From: Patescibacteria group bacterium
GTDB taxonomy: Bacteria; Patescibacteria; Microgenomatia; Levybacterales; UBA12049
DNA: 33,941 bases
Direction of reading: 5' to 3'
NCBI GenBank assembly: GCA_023379465.1
Contig: JAMCTM010000035.1
Coordinates: 1 to 33,941, forward strand
Below the pieces are notes generated by a model that did no database searches, had not been told where the DNA came from, and saw nothing but the letters and a program-made list of their open reading frames with translations. Both the position numbers and the translations under genes were made by a program. Of the stretch, positions 21,648 to 31,700 are shown piece by piece (position 1 is the first letter of the stretch; every line of letters begins with the position of its first letter).

Positions 21648-22190
21648 GTGATTCTGACAATAATTGTCGTAGTTGTGATTGTTGGGTTTGTTTGGCTTCT
21701 GTATAACAGCATTATTGTTTCGAAAATGCGGGTTTCGGAAGCCCTTTCTCAAATTGACGTGCAGTTAAAAAGAAGAACCGACCTTATCCCCAATCTTGTA
21801 GAAACAGTGAAAGGATATGCCAAACACGAAAAGGAAATTTTTGAAAAAGTTTCCGAACAAAGACAAAATCTCGTTTCGGCAAAAGGACCGGAAGAAAAAG
21901 CCAAAATAAATAACCAGCTAAGCCAAACGTTAAAATCGATTCTTGCCATAGCGGAAAATTATCCCGATCTTAAAGCAAGCCAGAATTTTATGGAGCTGCA
22001 GGAAGAAATTTCCGATACGGAAAATAAAATTGCATACGCAAGACAGTTCTATAACAGCGTCGTCCTGGACTACAACACAAAATTAAAAGTTTTCCCTAAC
22101 GTAATATTTGCAAAACTATTTAATTTTAAAGATGCGGAATTTTTCGCGGCAACTGAAGCGGAAAAACAACCGGTAAAAGTAAGTTTCTAG
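21648..22190 (+). CDS. lemA: LemA family protein
   Basis: 180 residues. An N-terminal membrane helix (ILTIIVVVVIVGFVWLLYNSI) is followed by a long helical domain with the family phrases RRTDLIPNLVETVKGYAKHEKEIFEKV, QNFMELQEEISDTENKIAYARQFYN and LDYNTKLKVFPN. LemA proteins have their N-terminus outside and the helical bundle in the cytoplasm; function is poorly known, but they regularly sit beside HtpX proteases, as here. The start is GTG, set by an excellent Shine-Dalgarno AAAGGAGGTG (21631-21640) at proper spacing. Confidence 0.94.
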   Translation: MILTIIVVVVIVGFVWLLYNSIIVSKMRVSEALSQIDVQLKRRTDLIPNLVETVKGYAKHEKEIFEKVSEQRQNLVSAKGPEEKAKINNQLSQTLKSILAIAENYPDLKASQNFMELQEEISDTENKIAYARQFYNSVVLDYNTKLKVFPNVIFAKLFNFKDAEFFAATEAEKQPVKVSF

Positions 22191-22194
22191 TTTT

Positions 22195-23094
22195 ATGAAT
22201 ATCTATTCGGCAATTTCAGCCAATAAAAATAAAACTTGGGCAATAATGCTTTTGTTCATTTTGGTTATAACGACTATCGTTTTTGTCTTCAGCAAGGCGC
22301 TAGGCTACGGATGGGGTTTTGCAGGTATTGCTCTGATTATTGCAGGTTTTATGAGTATAGGAAGTTACTACTATTCCGACAAACTCGTACTTGCAACAAC
22401 CGGAGCAAAACCAATCCAAAAACATGATAACCCGCAGCTTTACAGGATTGTTGAGAACTTGTGCATCGGAGACGGCCTACCAACACCGAATATTTACATT
22501 ATCAATGACCCTTCGCCTAATGCGTTTGCAACGGGCCGGGACCCAAAACACGCGGTCGTATGCGTAACATCGGGCATTCTGCAAATATTAAATGATGAAG
22601 AGCTTGAAGGAGTTATAGCTCATGAACTTTCGCACGTTAAGAACTACGATATAAGGCTTATGGGAATAGTCGCGATACTTGTCGGGTTTATAGTGATTCT
22701 TTCAAATCTTTTTACAAACCAGCTCTGGTTTGGAGGATTCGGCGGAAACAGAGATAGAAACTCAAATGCTCAGGGAATATTTTTAGTAATAGGCATAATT
22801 CTGGCTATATTATCGCCTATTGCAGCCACTCTAATTCAGCTTGCCGTTTCCAGAAAAAGGGAATTCTTGGCCGATGCTTCAGGAGCGCTTCTTACAAGAT
22901 ACCCCGAGGGACTTGCAAGCGCCCTTGAAAAACTTGCCAACAACAGAACTACTCTAAAAACCGCTTCGAACGCCACGGCCCATCTTTTTATAGTGAATCC
23001 CTTTAAAGGAAAGGAAGCCAAGCAATGGTTCTCTTCTCTTTTTGATACACATCCTCCGATTGAAGAAAGAATAAAAATCCTTCGATCAATGTAA
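22195..23094 (+). CDS. htpX: HtpX-family membrane zinc metalloprotease (M48)
   Basis: 299 residues with four membrane helices at about 15-33, 41-58, 155-173 and 195-217. The zinc site is His143-Glu144-x-x-His147 (IAHELSHVKNYD), with Glu223 in KREFLADASGA as the third ligand. A further family sign is PSPNAFATGRDPKHAVVCVTSGIL. HtpX degrades misfolded membrane proteins; pairing with LemA is common. It starts 4 bases after lemA without its own Shine-Dalgarno, and its TAA overlaps the murT ATG by one base, so it is co-translated with both neighbours. Confidence 0.95.
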   Translation: MNIYSAISANKNKTWAIMLLFILVITTIVFVFSKALGYGWGFAGIALIIAGFMSIGSYYYSDKLVLATTGAKPIQKHDNPQLYRIVENLCIGDGLPTPNIYIINDPSPNAFATGRDPKHAVVCVTSGILQILNDEELEGVIAHELSHVKNYDIRLMGIVAILVGFIVILSNLFTNQLWFGGFGGNRDRNSNAQGIFLVIGIILAILSPIAATLIQLAVSRKREFLADASGALLTRYPEGLASALEKLANNRTTLKTASNATAHLFIVNPFKGKEAKQWFSSLFDTHPPIEERIKILRSM

Positions 23095-24371
23095 TGAATG
23101 TTTTTATAATTCTTTTCGGAAAAGTATTTTCCGTTTTCAGTAAACGATTTAATCTGGGAGAGGGATCAACGTGGCCGGGACACATCGCACTTAAACTTAA
23201 TCCTAATTTTATCGAGGATATTGTAAATAAGTCTAAAACTAAAATCATATTAGTTGCGGGCACTAACGGAAAAACTACCACCGCAAGACTGATTACTTCC
23301 GTAATAAGAGAAAACAACAAAACTTATTTACAAAATAAAGCAGGAGCAAACCTTATTAACGGGCTCGCGTCTACGCTTATTACGGGCGCAAGTGCTAACG
23401 GCACTCTCAACAAAAATTATCTAATTTTTGAAAGCGATGAAAACGCCCTTTCCGAAATTGCGAAAAAGACAAACCCCGACTATATCATTATTCTTGATTT
23501 ATTTCGTGATCAGTTGGACAGATACGGCGAGCTTAATACGGTTGCGGACAAATGGAAAAAGGGTTTTGGAAGACTTAATGACAAAACGCGCCTTATATTA
23601 AACGCGGATGATCCGCTTGTTTCAAGTCTTGCCAAAAATATAAAAGCTAAAATTTTGTACTTTGGTTTGGATGAAAAAGGCGCAAGTACACCCAAACACG
23701 GGGCAGATTCTATTTATTGCCCAAATTGCGGTAATAAACTAAATTACAAAAGAGTGTTTTTCTCACATTTAGGAGAATGGGAATGCCCAAAATGCGGATT
23801 AAAACGCCCCAAGATAAATTTATCGGATCTGTCAAACAATCCCCTTCCCGGAACTTACAACAAATACAATGGCCTTGCGACATCTCTTTTTGCCTTGGAA
23901 GAGGGGTTCAGCAAAAAAACTATAGAAAACTCATTTAAAAATTTTACCCCCGCATTCGGAAGGCAAGAAAAATTGTCATACAAAGGAAAATCCGTACAGA
24001 TATTTCTTTCAAAAAACCCGACCAGCTTTAATGAGTCGCTTCAAACGATTAAGGAATTGGGAGGCAAGAATCTGCTTATTGTACTAAACGACAGAATACC
24101 CGACGGTCTTGACGTGAGCTGGATTTGGGACATAAATTTCGAAGATATTCTAACAAAAGAGTTCAATTTGGCGGTTTCCGGAGACAGGGTCTACGACATG
24201 GCAATAAGACTTAAATATGCCGGATTTTTTACCCATACGGAAGAAGTCCTAAAAAAAGCAATTGATAAAATGGCGGAAACCTTAGAAAAAGACGAAACGC
24301 TTTTTATATTACCCAACTACTCGGCCATGCTTGAAGCCCGAAAATTAATTACAGGAAAAAAATTACTATGA
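23094..24371 (+). CDS. murT: Lipid II isoglutaminyl synthase, MurT subunit
   Basis: 425 residues of the Mur ligase fold. P-loop GTNGKTT at 56-62, then LDLFRDQLDRYGE (the MurT/DUF1727 hallmark), and a Cys4 zinc ribbon inserted at 209-234 (CPNCG, CPKCG). The C-terminal DUF1727 domain follows, with NDRIPDGLDVSWIWDINFE carrying the conserved DGxDxSW-type motif. With GatD it amidates D-glutamate of the lipid II stem peptide to D-isoglutamine, using ATP and glutamine. The next gene is gatD, overlapping by 4 bases (ATGA), so both are made in equal amounts. Confidence 0.95.
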   Translation: MNVFIILFGKVFSVFSKRFNLGEGSTWPGHIALKLNPNFIEDIVNKSKTKIILVAGTNGKTTTARLITSVIRENNKTYLQNKAGANLINGLASTLITGASANGTLNKNYLIFESDENALSEIAKKTNPDYIIILDLFRDQLDRYGELNTVADKWKKGFGRLNDKTRLILNADDPLVSSLAKNIKAKILYFGLDEKGASTPKHGADSIYCPNCGNKLNYKRVFFSHLGEWECPKCGLKRPKINLSDLSNNPLPGTYNKYNGLATSLFALEEGFSKKTIENSFKNFTPAFGRQEKLSYKGKSVQIFLSKNPTSFNESLQTIKELGGKNLLIVLNDRIPDGLDVSWIWDINFEDILTKEFNLAVSGDRVYDMAIRLKYAGFFTHTEEVLKKAIDKMAETLEKDETLFILPNYSAMLEARKLITGKKLL

Positions 24372-25117
24372 AGCATAAACTTACAATTGGCTGGCTCTAT
24401 CCGACGCTTATGAATATATACGGCGACAGGGGGAATGTGATAGTTTTACAGAAACGCTGCGAGTGGCGGCGCATATCTGCGCAAATTGTAAACATTGACG
24501 TAGGTTCAAAAGAATCGGATTTAAGGTCTTGTGATCTTTTAATGATGGGGGGAGCTCAGGATACCCAACAGGAAGAAGTTGCAAAAGATCTGACAAGAAA
24601 GAGAAATACGCTTAAAGAAATGATCGAAAAAGGAATACCGGGCCTTTATATTTGCGGGGGATTCCAATATCTCGGGAATTACTATAAAACGGCGGATGGA
24701 CATAAGCTTCAACAATTAGGGGTACTTGATATGTACACGGAAAATCCCGGTAGAGAACGGTTGACCGGAAATATTGCCGTGGAATCAGAAATATTCGGAG
24801 AAAAAACAGTTTTAATAGGCTTTGAAAACCACGGAGGAAGAACAATTTTGGGTCCGTCTATTAAGCCCTTGGGGAAAGTATTAAACGGATACGGAAGCAA
24901 CGACTCGGCCAACGAAGAGGGTGCTTTATACAAAAATACAATAGGCACATATTTCCACGGGCCCATACTGCCTAAAAACCCCATAGTTGCGGATTTTTTA
25001 ATTAAAAAGGCGCTTGAAGTAAAATACCATAGTGATTTTGTTCTTGAAAAGTTAGACGAGGCCTTGGAAAAAAATGCGAGAATGGCAATTGCCAAAAGAC
25101 TCTCGCTTACCATATAA
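24368..25117 (+). CDS. gatD: Lipid II isoglutaminyl synthase, GatD glutaminase subunit
   Basis: 249 residues of the CobQ-like class I glutaminase fold. The nucleophile is Cys96 in LYICGGFQYLG and the catalytic His is His197 in GTYFHGPILPKNP. The N-terminal phrase LYPTLMNIYGDRGNVIVL and GFENHGGRT are typical of GatD. It frees ammonia from glutamine and passes it to MurT. Despite the symbol it is unrelated to the tRNA amidotransferase genes that follow. Its TAA lies inside the TATAAT promoter of gatC. Confidence 0.95.
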   Translation: MKHKLTIGWLYPTLMNIYGDRGNVIVLQKRCEWRRISAQIVNIDVGSKESDLRSCDLLMMGGAQDTQQEEVAKDLTRKRNTLKEMIEKGIPGLYICGGFQYLGNYYKTADGHKLQQLGVLDMYTENPGRERLTGNIAVESEIFGEKTVLIGFENHGGRTILGPSIKPLGKVLNGYGSNDSANEEGALYKNTIGTYFHGPILPKNPIVADFLIKKALEVKYHSDFVLEKLDEALEKNARMAIAKRLSLTI

Positions 25118-25118
25118 T
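25089..25118 (+). promoter_or_regulatory. gatCAB promoter
   Basis: TTGCCA at 25089-25094, 18-base spacer, perfect TATAAT at 25113-25118, which contains the gatD stop. It ends 7 bases before the gatC ATG, so gatC can be read from a leaderless message independent of murT-gatD. Confidence 0.6.
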
Positions 25119-25125
25119 AAACCCG

Positions 25126-25410
25126 ATGAAAATTAACGTTTCCCACACAGCAAAACTTGCAAGTCTGCCGATTACCCCCTCCGAGGTTAAAAAATTTGAA
25201 AAACAGCTTGATGAAACTATTGACTACGTTGAAGAGCTAAACGAAGTTAATACTGAAAATGTTGAACCCACGAGCCAGGTAACCGGACTTGAAAATGTAT
25301 TAAGACAAGACTCTGCAAAGCCTTCTTTATCACAGGAAGAAGCATTGTCAAACGCAAAATCACGATATAACGGATTTTTTAAAGTTGATGCAATTCTAGA
25401 TAATGAATAA
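25126..25410 (+). CDS. gatC: Asp-tRNA(Asn)/Glu-tRNA(Gln) amidotransferase subunit C
   Basis: 94 residues, the usual length. The sequence shows HTAKLASLPITPSEVKKFEKQLDETIDYVEELNEVNTENVEPTSQV in short recognisable steps and the end LRQDSAKPSLSQEEALSNA. GatC wraps around and stabilises GatA-GatB. Together they convert misacylated Glu-tRNA(Gln) and/or Asp-tRNA(Asn). Gene overlaps gatA by 8 bases. Confidence 0.93.
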   Translation: MKINVSHTAKLASLPITPSEVKKFEKQLDETIDYVEELNEVNTENVEPTSQVTGLENVLRQDSAKPSLSQEEALSNAKSRYNGFFKVDAILDNE

Positions 25411-26818
25411 TCTGAACATAAAACAGGCAAAAGAAGGCCTCAAAAACAAGAAATTCTCTTCCGTTGAACTTACTAAAGCTTGCCTTGGAAGGATAAAAAA
25501 AGTCGATTCAAAACTTAATGCGTTTGTTACGTTAACCGAAACAAAAGCTTTGGAACAAGCCAAACTTTCGGATAAGGCAATAAAAGAAGGCGTAGAACTT
25601 CCCCTTTTGGGAATTCCCATTGCAATAAAAGACAATTTCTCAACGAAAGGAATTAGAACGACCGCTTCAAGTATTATATTGGATGATTATATCCCTCCCT
25701 TTGATGCTACGGTCGTTGAAAAACTTAAATCAGCGGGCATGGTCCTTTTGGGAAAAACCAATATGGATGCTTGGGCACACGGTTCCTCGACCGAAACATC
25801 CGATTACGGCGCTTCAAAAAACCCCTGGGATATAAAAAGATTGCCCGGAGGCTCCTCGGGAGGCTCGGCAGCGGCTGTTGCGGCTGATGAAACCGTTGCG
25901 GCGATTGGTTCCGAAACTGCAGGTTCGATAAGGCAACCGGCCTCGTGGTGCGGTGTTGTAGGACTTAAGCCGACATACGGAAGAGTTTCAAGATACGGGG
26001 TTGTCGCGATGGGCTCGTCCCTTGATTCACCCGGACCTATCACAAAAACCGTTGAGGATAGCGCTTTTATTTTGGATATCCTGGCGGGAATGGACGAATT
26101 CGACGCAACGACATCGCCAAACCCTAAAGGGAAATATCTTCAAAATTTGAATAAAGACATAAAGGGCGTTAGGGTAGGAATTTCGGACCAGTATTTCATA
26201 AAAGGAATAGATAAAGAAGTTGAAAAAGTAGTAAAAACAGCTATCAAAGACCTGGAAGGAATGGGGGCAAAAATCGAGAACATAAATCTTTTTGACCCAA
26301 AGTACGCAATAGACGTTTATACCATAATCCAGCGCTCGGAGGTTTCGTCAAACCTTGCCAGGTACGACGGCATAAGGTACGGGTTTGGCAGGGAAAGATT
26401 TGCAGAAGAGGCAAAAAGAAGGATAATGTTTGGAACTTATGCCCTTTCCTCGGGCTATTACGACCAGTATTACAATAAAGCCCAACAGGTGCGGACGGAA
26501 ATTGTCAAAGACTTCGAAAAAGCTTTCAATAAAGTTGACGTGATAATAGCTCCCACAAGCCCCTCGCTTGCACTGCCCTTAGGTGCCACGAAAGACGCCG
26601 CAATGTTTGGAGAAATTGCGGATGTTCTGGTTGAACCATCGTCAATAGCGGGCCTTGCGGGAATAAACATTCCCGTCGGATTTTCGAATTTAGGGCTTCC
26701 TGTCGGCATGCAGATAATAGGGCCGCAGTTTAGCGAAGCCTTGGTCCTAAATGTCGCCAACATGTATGAATTAAATACAAAAAATGCACTGTGGAGGTCC
26801 AAAAAACCAAACCTATGA
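25403..26818 (+). CDS. gatA: Asp-tRNA(Asn)/Glu-tRNA(Gln) amidotransferase subunit A
   Basis: 471 residues of the amidase signature family. The Ser-cisSer-Lys triad is Lys76 (PIAIKDNFS), Ser151 (GGSSGGSAAAVAA) and Ser175 (ETAGSIRQPAS), spaced as in the studied GatA enzymes. It hydrolyses glutamine and channels ammonia to GatB. The C-terminal part (SSIAGLAGINIPVGF, GLPVGMQIIGPQFSEALVL) is also standard. No residue appears missing. It overlaps gatB by 4 bases (ATGA) if gatB starts at 26815. Confidence 0.97.
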   Translation: MNNLNIKQAKEGLKNKKFSSVELTKACLGRIKKVDSKLNAFVTLTETKALEQAKLSDKAIKEGVELPLLGIPIAIKDNFSTKGIRTTASSIILDDYIPPFDATVVEKLKSAGMVLLGKTNMDAWAHGSSTETSDYGASKNPWDIKRLPGGSSGGSAAAVAADETVAAIGSETAGSIRQPASWCGVVGLKPTYGRVSRYGVVAMGSSLDSPGPITKTVEDSAFILDILAGMDEFDATTSPNPKGKYLQNLNKDIKGVRVGISDQYFIKGIDKEVEKVVKTAIKDLEGMGAKIENINLFDPKYAIDVYTIIQRSEVSSNLARYDGIRYGFGRERFAEEAKRRIMFGTYALSSGYYDQYYNKAQQVRTEIVKDFEKAFNKVDVIIAPTSPSLALPLGATKDAAMFGEIADVLVEPSSIAGLAGINIPVGFSNLGLPVGMQIIGPQFSEALVLNVANMYELNTKNALWRSKKPNL

Positions 26819-28134
26819 AATATACACCGATAATCGGGCTTGAGGTGCACGTAGAATTAAAGACTAACAGCAAAATGTTTTGTCCGTGTTCTGCGGATTA
26901 TTTCGGACAAAAACCCAATACGCATACGTGCCCTGTCTGCCTCGGACTTCCGGGCGCACTACCCTATCCCAATAAAAAGGCTGTAGAATGGTGCGTTCAA
27001 ATCGGGCTTTCCTTAAACTGCGATATCCCTTTGTTTAGCAAATTTGACAGAAAAAATTATTTCTATCCCGACCTTCCCAAGGGATACCAGATTTCCCAAT
27101 ACGATAAGCCTTTTTGCATAAACGGCCACGTTATTCTTTCAACCGGCAAAAAAATAGGGATAACTAGAGTGCATATGGAAGAAGACACGGGAAAATTAAT
27201 CCACGAGACTGTCAACGGCAAAAAAGCAAGCTTAATTGACTTTAACCGCTCCGGTGTGCCCCTTGTTGAAATCGTAACCGAGCCGGATTTTGAAACGGCG
27301 GAAGAGGTCAAGGAATACCTCCAAAAGCTCCAGCAGATTGTAAGGTATTTGGGCGTTTCAAACGCGGACATGGAAAAAGGAAATATGAGACTTGAACCAA
27401 ACATCTCCCTTAAAAAACAAGGGCAAAAAGGTCTTCCTTCCTATAAAGTTGAAGTAAAAAACATCAATTCATTCAGTTTTGTCGGGAAAGCGATAGATTA
27501 TGAAATTAAAAGACAGGAGGAAATTCTAGATAGCGGGAAAGTCCCTTTGCAGGAAACAAGGGGGTTTGTCGAAAAAACCTCATCAACAGCATCCCAAAGA
27601 GTAAAAGAAGAAGCATCTGACTACAGATACTTTCCCGAGCCTGATATTCCTCCCATAAGATGGACCAATGAAAAAATCAACGGGCTTAAGAGGGAAATTC
27701 CCGAACTTCCCGACGCTAAGAAAACAAGGTTTCAAAAACAATTTCGGATTGCAGAATACGATTCGGAAATTCTTACTACAGATAAAAACACTGCTGATTA
27801 TTTTGAAGAAGCCGTAAAGGCGGGCAAAATTTTAAGTTTGACTCCGAAACAAATCGCAAATTATATTATCAACAAAAAAACAGATATAGAATCTTTGCTT
27901 CCTGCAAAACTCGTCGAAGAAATAAAAAATGCAAACACCACCGTATCGGTAGATGACAAAACCTTAAACGAAACAATAGATAAAGTATTAACAGAAAATC
28001 CTAAGGCCGTAGAAGACTATAAAAAAGGTAAACAAACGGCTATAATGTTTCTACTCGGCGCGGTTATGCGTTCTTTAAAAGTAAAAGCAGACGCCGAAAA
28101 GATTAAGGCGGTTTTAACCGCGAAACTAAAATGA
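26815..28134 (+). CDS. gatB: Asp-tRNA(Asn)/Glu-tRNA(Gln) amidotransferase subunit B
   Basis: 439 residues from the ATG at 26815, which begins YTPIIGLEVHVELKT, the normal GatB start; an in-frame GTG at 26791 would add 8 residues but has less support. The Zn-binding cysteines are in FCPCSADYFG and THTCPVCLGLPGALP. Then KNYFYPDLPKGYQISQYDKPFC, VHMEEDTGKL, and DFNRSGVPLVEIVTEPD follow. The C-terminal tRNA-binding YqeY-like domain ends with KQTAIMFLLGAVMRSLKVKAD, shortened against the usual 470-480 residues. GatB phosphorylates the misacylated tRNA side chain and amidates it. It overlaps the GGDEF gene by 4 bases. Confidence 0.95.
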   Translation: MKYTPIIGLEVHVELKTNSKMFCPCSADYFGQKPNTHTCPVCLGLPGALPYPNKKAVEWCVQIGLSLNCDIPLFSKFDRKNYFYPDLPKGYQISQYDKPFCINGHVILSTGKKIGITRVHMEEDTGKLIHETVNGKKASLIDFNRSGVPLVEIVTEPDFETAEEVKEYLQKLQQIVRYLGVSNADMEKGNMRLEPNISLKKQGQKGLPSYKVEVKNINSFSFVGKAIDYEIKRQEEILDSGKVPLQETRGFVEKTSSTASQRVKEEASDYRYFPEPDIPPIRWTNEKINGLKREIPELPDAKKTRFQKQFRIAEYDSEILTTDKNTADYFEEAVKAGKILSLTPKQIANYIINKKTDIESLLPAKLVEEIKNANTTVSVDDKTLNETIDKVLTENPKAVEDYKKGKQTAIMFLLGAVMRSLKVKADAEKIKAVLTAKLK

Positions 28135-28775
28135 GCGAAACAACGGGAGAAGAAATACAGAAAAAAATTCATCCATCTGCAGATAGGATAGCCCATTTGA
28201 GACATCAGGTTAATGAAAGAAAAGAAGCTGCAAGAAGAGTCTTTAGGAAAAGCGGAACAAAACCCACAGAAAGACAACTAATAAATGAGGCCGGAGAAAG
28301 ATTAAGGCAAGAATATGAATCGGATTACGATCCCCTGACAGGACTTTTGGAAAAACGTGGCTACGAAAAGGAAAGGACAAAAGCAGTTGAAAGGGCTTTA
28401 AGGGAAAAAATCAAAGCTTCCGTAGCTTTTATAGACTTAGACGAACTAAAGACAGTAAACGATACTTTGGGCCATGAAGCGGGGGACCAATTGCTAAAAT
28501 CTGCCGCCGATGCAATTAGAGCTTCTACGAGAACCACGGATATTCCTGCAAGGATTGGTGGGGACGAATTCCAGGTCTTTTTGATGGATACCACCCCAAA
28601 ATTGGCTGAAAATTGGAAAAAAAGGCTTGTTGAAGAAATGAAATTAAGAAATGTAAGCGCGAGTATTGGCTTATCCGGAGTTGATTTAAATGACGTAAGC
28701 GCTTCTGTAAGGAACGCTGATCAAAATATGTATAAAGAGAAGACTCGAAAGAAACAAGAAATAAAAAATGGCTGA
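28131..28775 (+). CDS. Small cytosolic GGDEF protein (probable diguanylate cyclase)
   Basis: 214 residues. The first 60 are charged and helical, with no sensor or membrane segment, followed by a GGDEF domain: DPLTGLLEKRGYE at 67-79, FIDLDELKTVNDTLGHEAGDQLL at 100-122 in order, and RIGGDEFQVF with GGDEF at 143-147. An RTTD inhibitory-site motif (134-137) is at the canonical place, and the end ASVRNADQNMYKEK is standard. So it could make c-di-GMP from two GTP and be feedback-inhibited. Start ATGA overlaps gatB and its end overlaps dnaE by 8 bases, an unexpected place for a signalling gene. No c-di-GMP receptor or phosphodiesterase is in the window. Confidence 0.9.
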   Translation: MSETTGEEIQKKIHPSADRIAHLRHQVNERKEAARRVFRKSGTKPTERQLINEAGERLRQEYESDYDPLTGLLEKRGYEKERTKAVERALREKIKASVAFIDLDELKTVNDTLGHEAGDQLLKSAADAIRASTRTTDIPARIGGDEFQVFLMDTTPKLAENWKKRLVEEMKLRNVSASIGLSGVDLNDVSASVRNADQNMYKEKTRKKQEIKNG

Positions 28776-31700
28776 ATTCGTACACCTTCATAATCACAGC
28801 GAATATTCGCTTTTAGACGGTCTTTCAAAAATAAAAGATATGGTAAGACGTGCAAAAGAGCTCAACATGAAAGCGATTGCAATAACGGACCACGGAAACA
28901 TGTATGGCGCTATTAACTTTTATAAAACTTGTGTTTCCGAAGGAATCAAACCGATAATCGGAGCGGAAATTTACATCAGCAAACGCTCTAGGCACGATAA
29001 AGAAGCAGGCGTTGACTCAGACTCAAACCACCTCGTACTCCTGGCAAAAAACTTTAACGGCTACAAAAACCTGATGAAAATAATTTCGATAGCGGGGCTC
29101 GAAGGCTACTACTATAAACCGAGGACCGATTTGGAGCTCTTGCGACAATACGGCAAGGACATAGTTTGTTTAAGTGCGTGTCTAAACGGTTTTATTGCCG
29201 AGCCGCTTTTGAAAAACCAGCAGGAAACCGCCGAAAAAAGGGCAAAAGAGCTAAACGCAATTTTCGGCCAGGGCAATTTCTATCTGGAGCTCCAAAAACA
29301 TTTAAACATCCCCGAGCAGGAAACCTTGAACCTAAAATTAGTTACTCTTTCCAAAAAACTTGGGATTCCCTTAGTTGCAACCAACGACAACCATTATGTG
29401 CAAACAGACGATGCGGAAGCACAAGAAGCACTTTTATGTATACAGACACAAACGACTCTCGATACCAAAGGCCGCAAACTTACAATGATCGATTCTCCGG
29501 ATTTTTACATTAAATCCCAGGAGGAAATGACCGGATTTTTTGTCCAAAATCCCGAAGCAATAGACAATACCGTTAAAATCGCACAGATGTGCAATATTGA
29601 AATACCGCTGGGTAAGTGGATCATGCCAAATTTAGAAGTCCCGGGTGGAATTACTCCAGCCGAGTATATTAAGCAAAAAGTTGAAGAAGGACTTAAAAAA
29701 CGATATAAAACAATAACCACTGAAATACGCGAAAGGGCCGACTATGAATTGTCAATAATCCTCAAAAAAGGCTATGAGACTTACATTTTGATCGTGGCTG
29801 ACTTTGTAAACTGGGCAAAATCACAAGGAATTACCGTCGGACCCGGAAGGGGCTCAAATGCGGGCTCAATAGTTTCATACGCTCTGGAAATATCCGATAT
29901 CGATCCGTTATTCTTTAAACTCCCTTTCGAAAGATTCTTAAACCCAATGAGGCCTTCCCCACCCGATATAGATTTGGATTTTGCAGACAACAGGCGAGAC
30001 GAAGTAATCGAATATGTAACAAAGAAATATGGCGAAGATAAGGTAGCGCAAATAATAACCTTCGGAACGATGGAGGCAAGAGGATCGGTCAGGGATATTG
30101 GAAGGGTCTTAGGATTTCCTTATGCAATCCCAGACAGAATATCCAAAATGATACCGCCCGGATGGCAGGGGCATGCAATGACAATAGACAAAGCTCTTGA
30201 ACAAAGTCCCGAGCTTAAAATTGCATATACGACAGAAGAGGACACGAGAAGAATTCTTGACTTGGCAAGAAAAGTCGAGGGTGTTGCAAGGCATGCATCG
30301 GTCCATGCCGCAGGGGTTGTAATAGCCGATGAAGAAATCACGGAGTACACTCCGCTTCAAAGGGAAACAAACGGAGACAAAATAATAACCCAATACGACA
30401 TGTATTCCATAGGCGAAGACGGTGTAGGGCTTCTGAAAATCGACTTCCTAGGACTTCGAAATCTCACCATTATCCAGGAGGCTCTAAGATTTATTGAAGA
30501 AAACCAGGGCAAAAAAATCGACTTTGCCAAAGTACCGTTTGAGGACGACAAAACATATAAGCTTTTGGCTTCGGGTGAAACAACGGGCATTTTTCAACTT
30601 GAATCGGCGGGAATGAGAAGATATATAAAAGAGCTAAAGCCGACCTCAATCTTTGACCTTCAGGCAATGGTTGCTCTGTATAGACCGGGACCTATGGCAA
30701 ATATACCTGAATTTATTAAAAGAAAACACAATCCAAAGCTCATAAAATACCCGGACAAGAGACTTGAGGACGTATTAAACCAGTCTTACGGAATAATCAC
30801 TTTTCAAGATGATCTTCTGCTAACTGCCATAAAGGTTGCAGGATATTCGTGGCTTGAAGCTGACAAGCTAAGAAAAGCCGTCGGCAAAAAGATCCCATCA
30901 GAAATGAAAAAAGAGCACGACCATTTTGTCCAAGGTTGTATTTCAAACGGCATGACCAAGGAAAAAGCGGAAGGCTTATGGGTTTTGTTCGAACCTTTTG
31001 CAGGATACGGTTTCGGTAAGGCTCACGCAGCCTGTTATGCAACGATTGCTTTTAGAACAGCATATCTTAAAGCCAATTACCCGGTTGAATTTATGACCGC
31101 ACTTTTAACTGCCGAATCAAGGGGGACTTCCGGGCCCGTAAAAAACGAAAAAATCTCGCAGGCTGTTGCAGAATGCAAAAGACTTAAAATATCGGTACTT
31201 CCGCCGGATGTAAATAAATCAGGAAGTGAATTTACCATCGAGAACAATACTAAAATAAGGTTTGGTCTTTCCGCTGTAAAAAACGTAGGAGACGCCGCAA
31301 TTACCAACATATTAGAACAAAGAGAAAATGGCGACTTCAAAAGTTTTGAGGATTTTTGCAACAGAGTTAACCTTTCGGTAATAAACAAAAAAACTATGGA
31401 AAGTCTGATTAAATCGGGTGCCATGGACAAATTCGGCAACAGGGCGAAGCTTTTAATAGATTATCCCGAGATTGTCGACAAAAGCAACAAGAAGAAAAAA
31501 CAAAGCAGTACGGGTCAAACAAGTTTATTCGGAGAAGACCTCGACGATCCGCCGCAGCCAAACACACCGGAATACTCACCTGACGATTTCAGCAAAAATG
31601 AAAAACTTGCTTTTGAAAAAGAGTTCTTGGGTTTTTACTTGACGGAACACCCGCAAATGGACAATTTGATAAAGTTAAGAGAGAAAGTAACTCATCAAAT

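Noticed and set aside
24368..25117. gatD as part of an archaeal-type tRNA amidotransferase (GatDE)
   Set aside because: Archaeal GatD is an asparaginase-like protein. This one is a CobQ-type class I glutaminase with Cys96 and His197, directly coupled to murT, so it is the lipid II enzyme.
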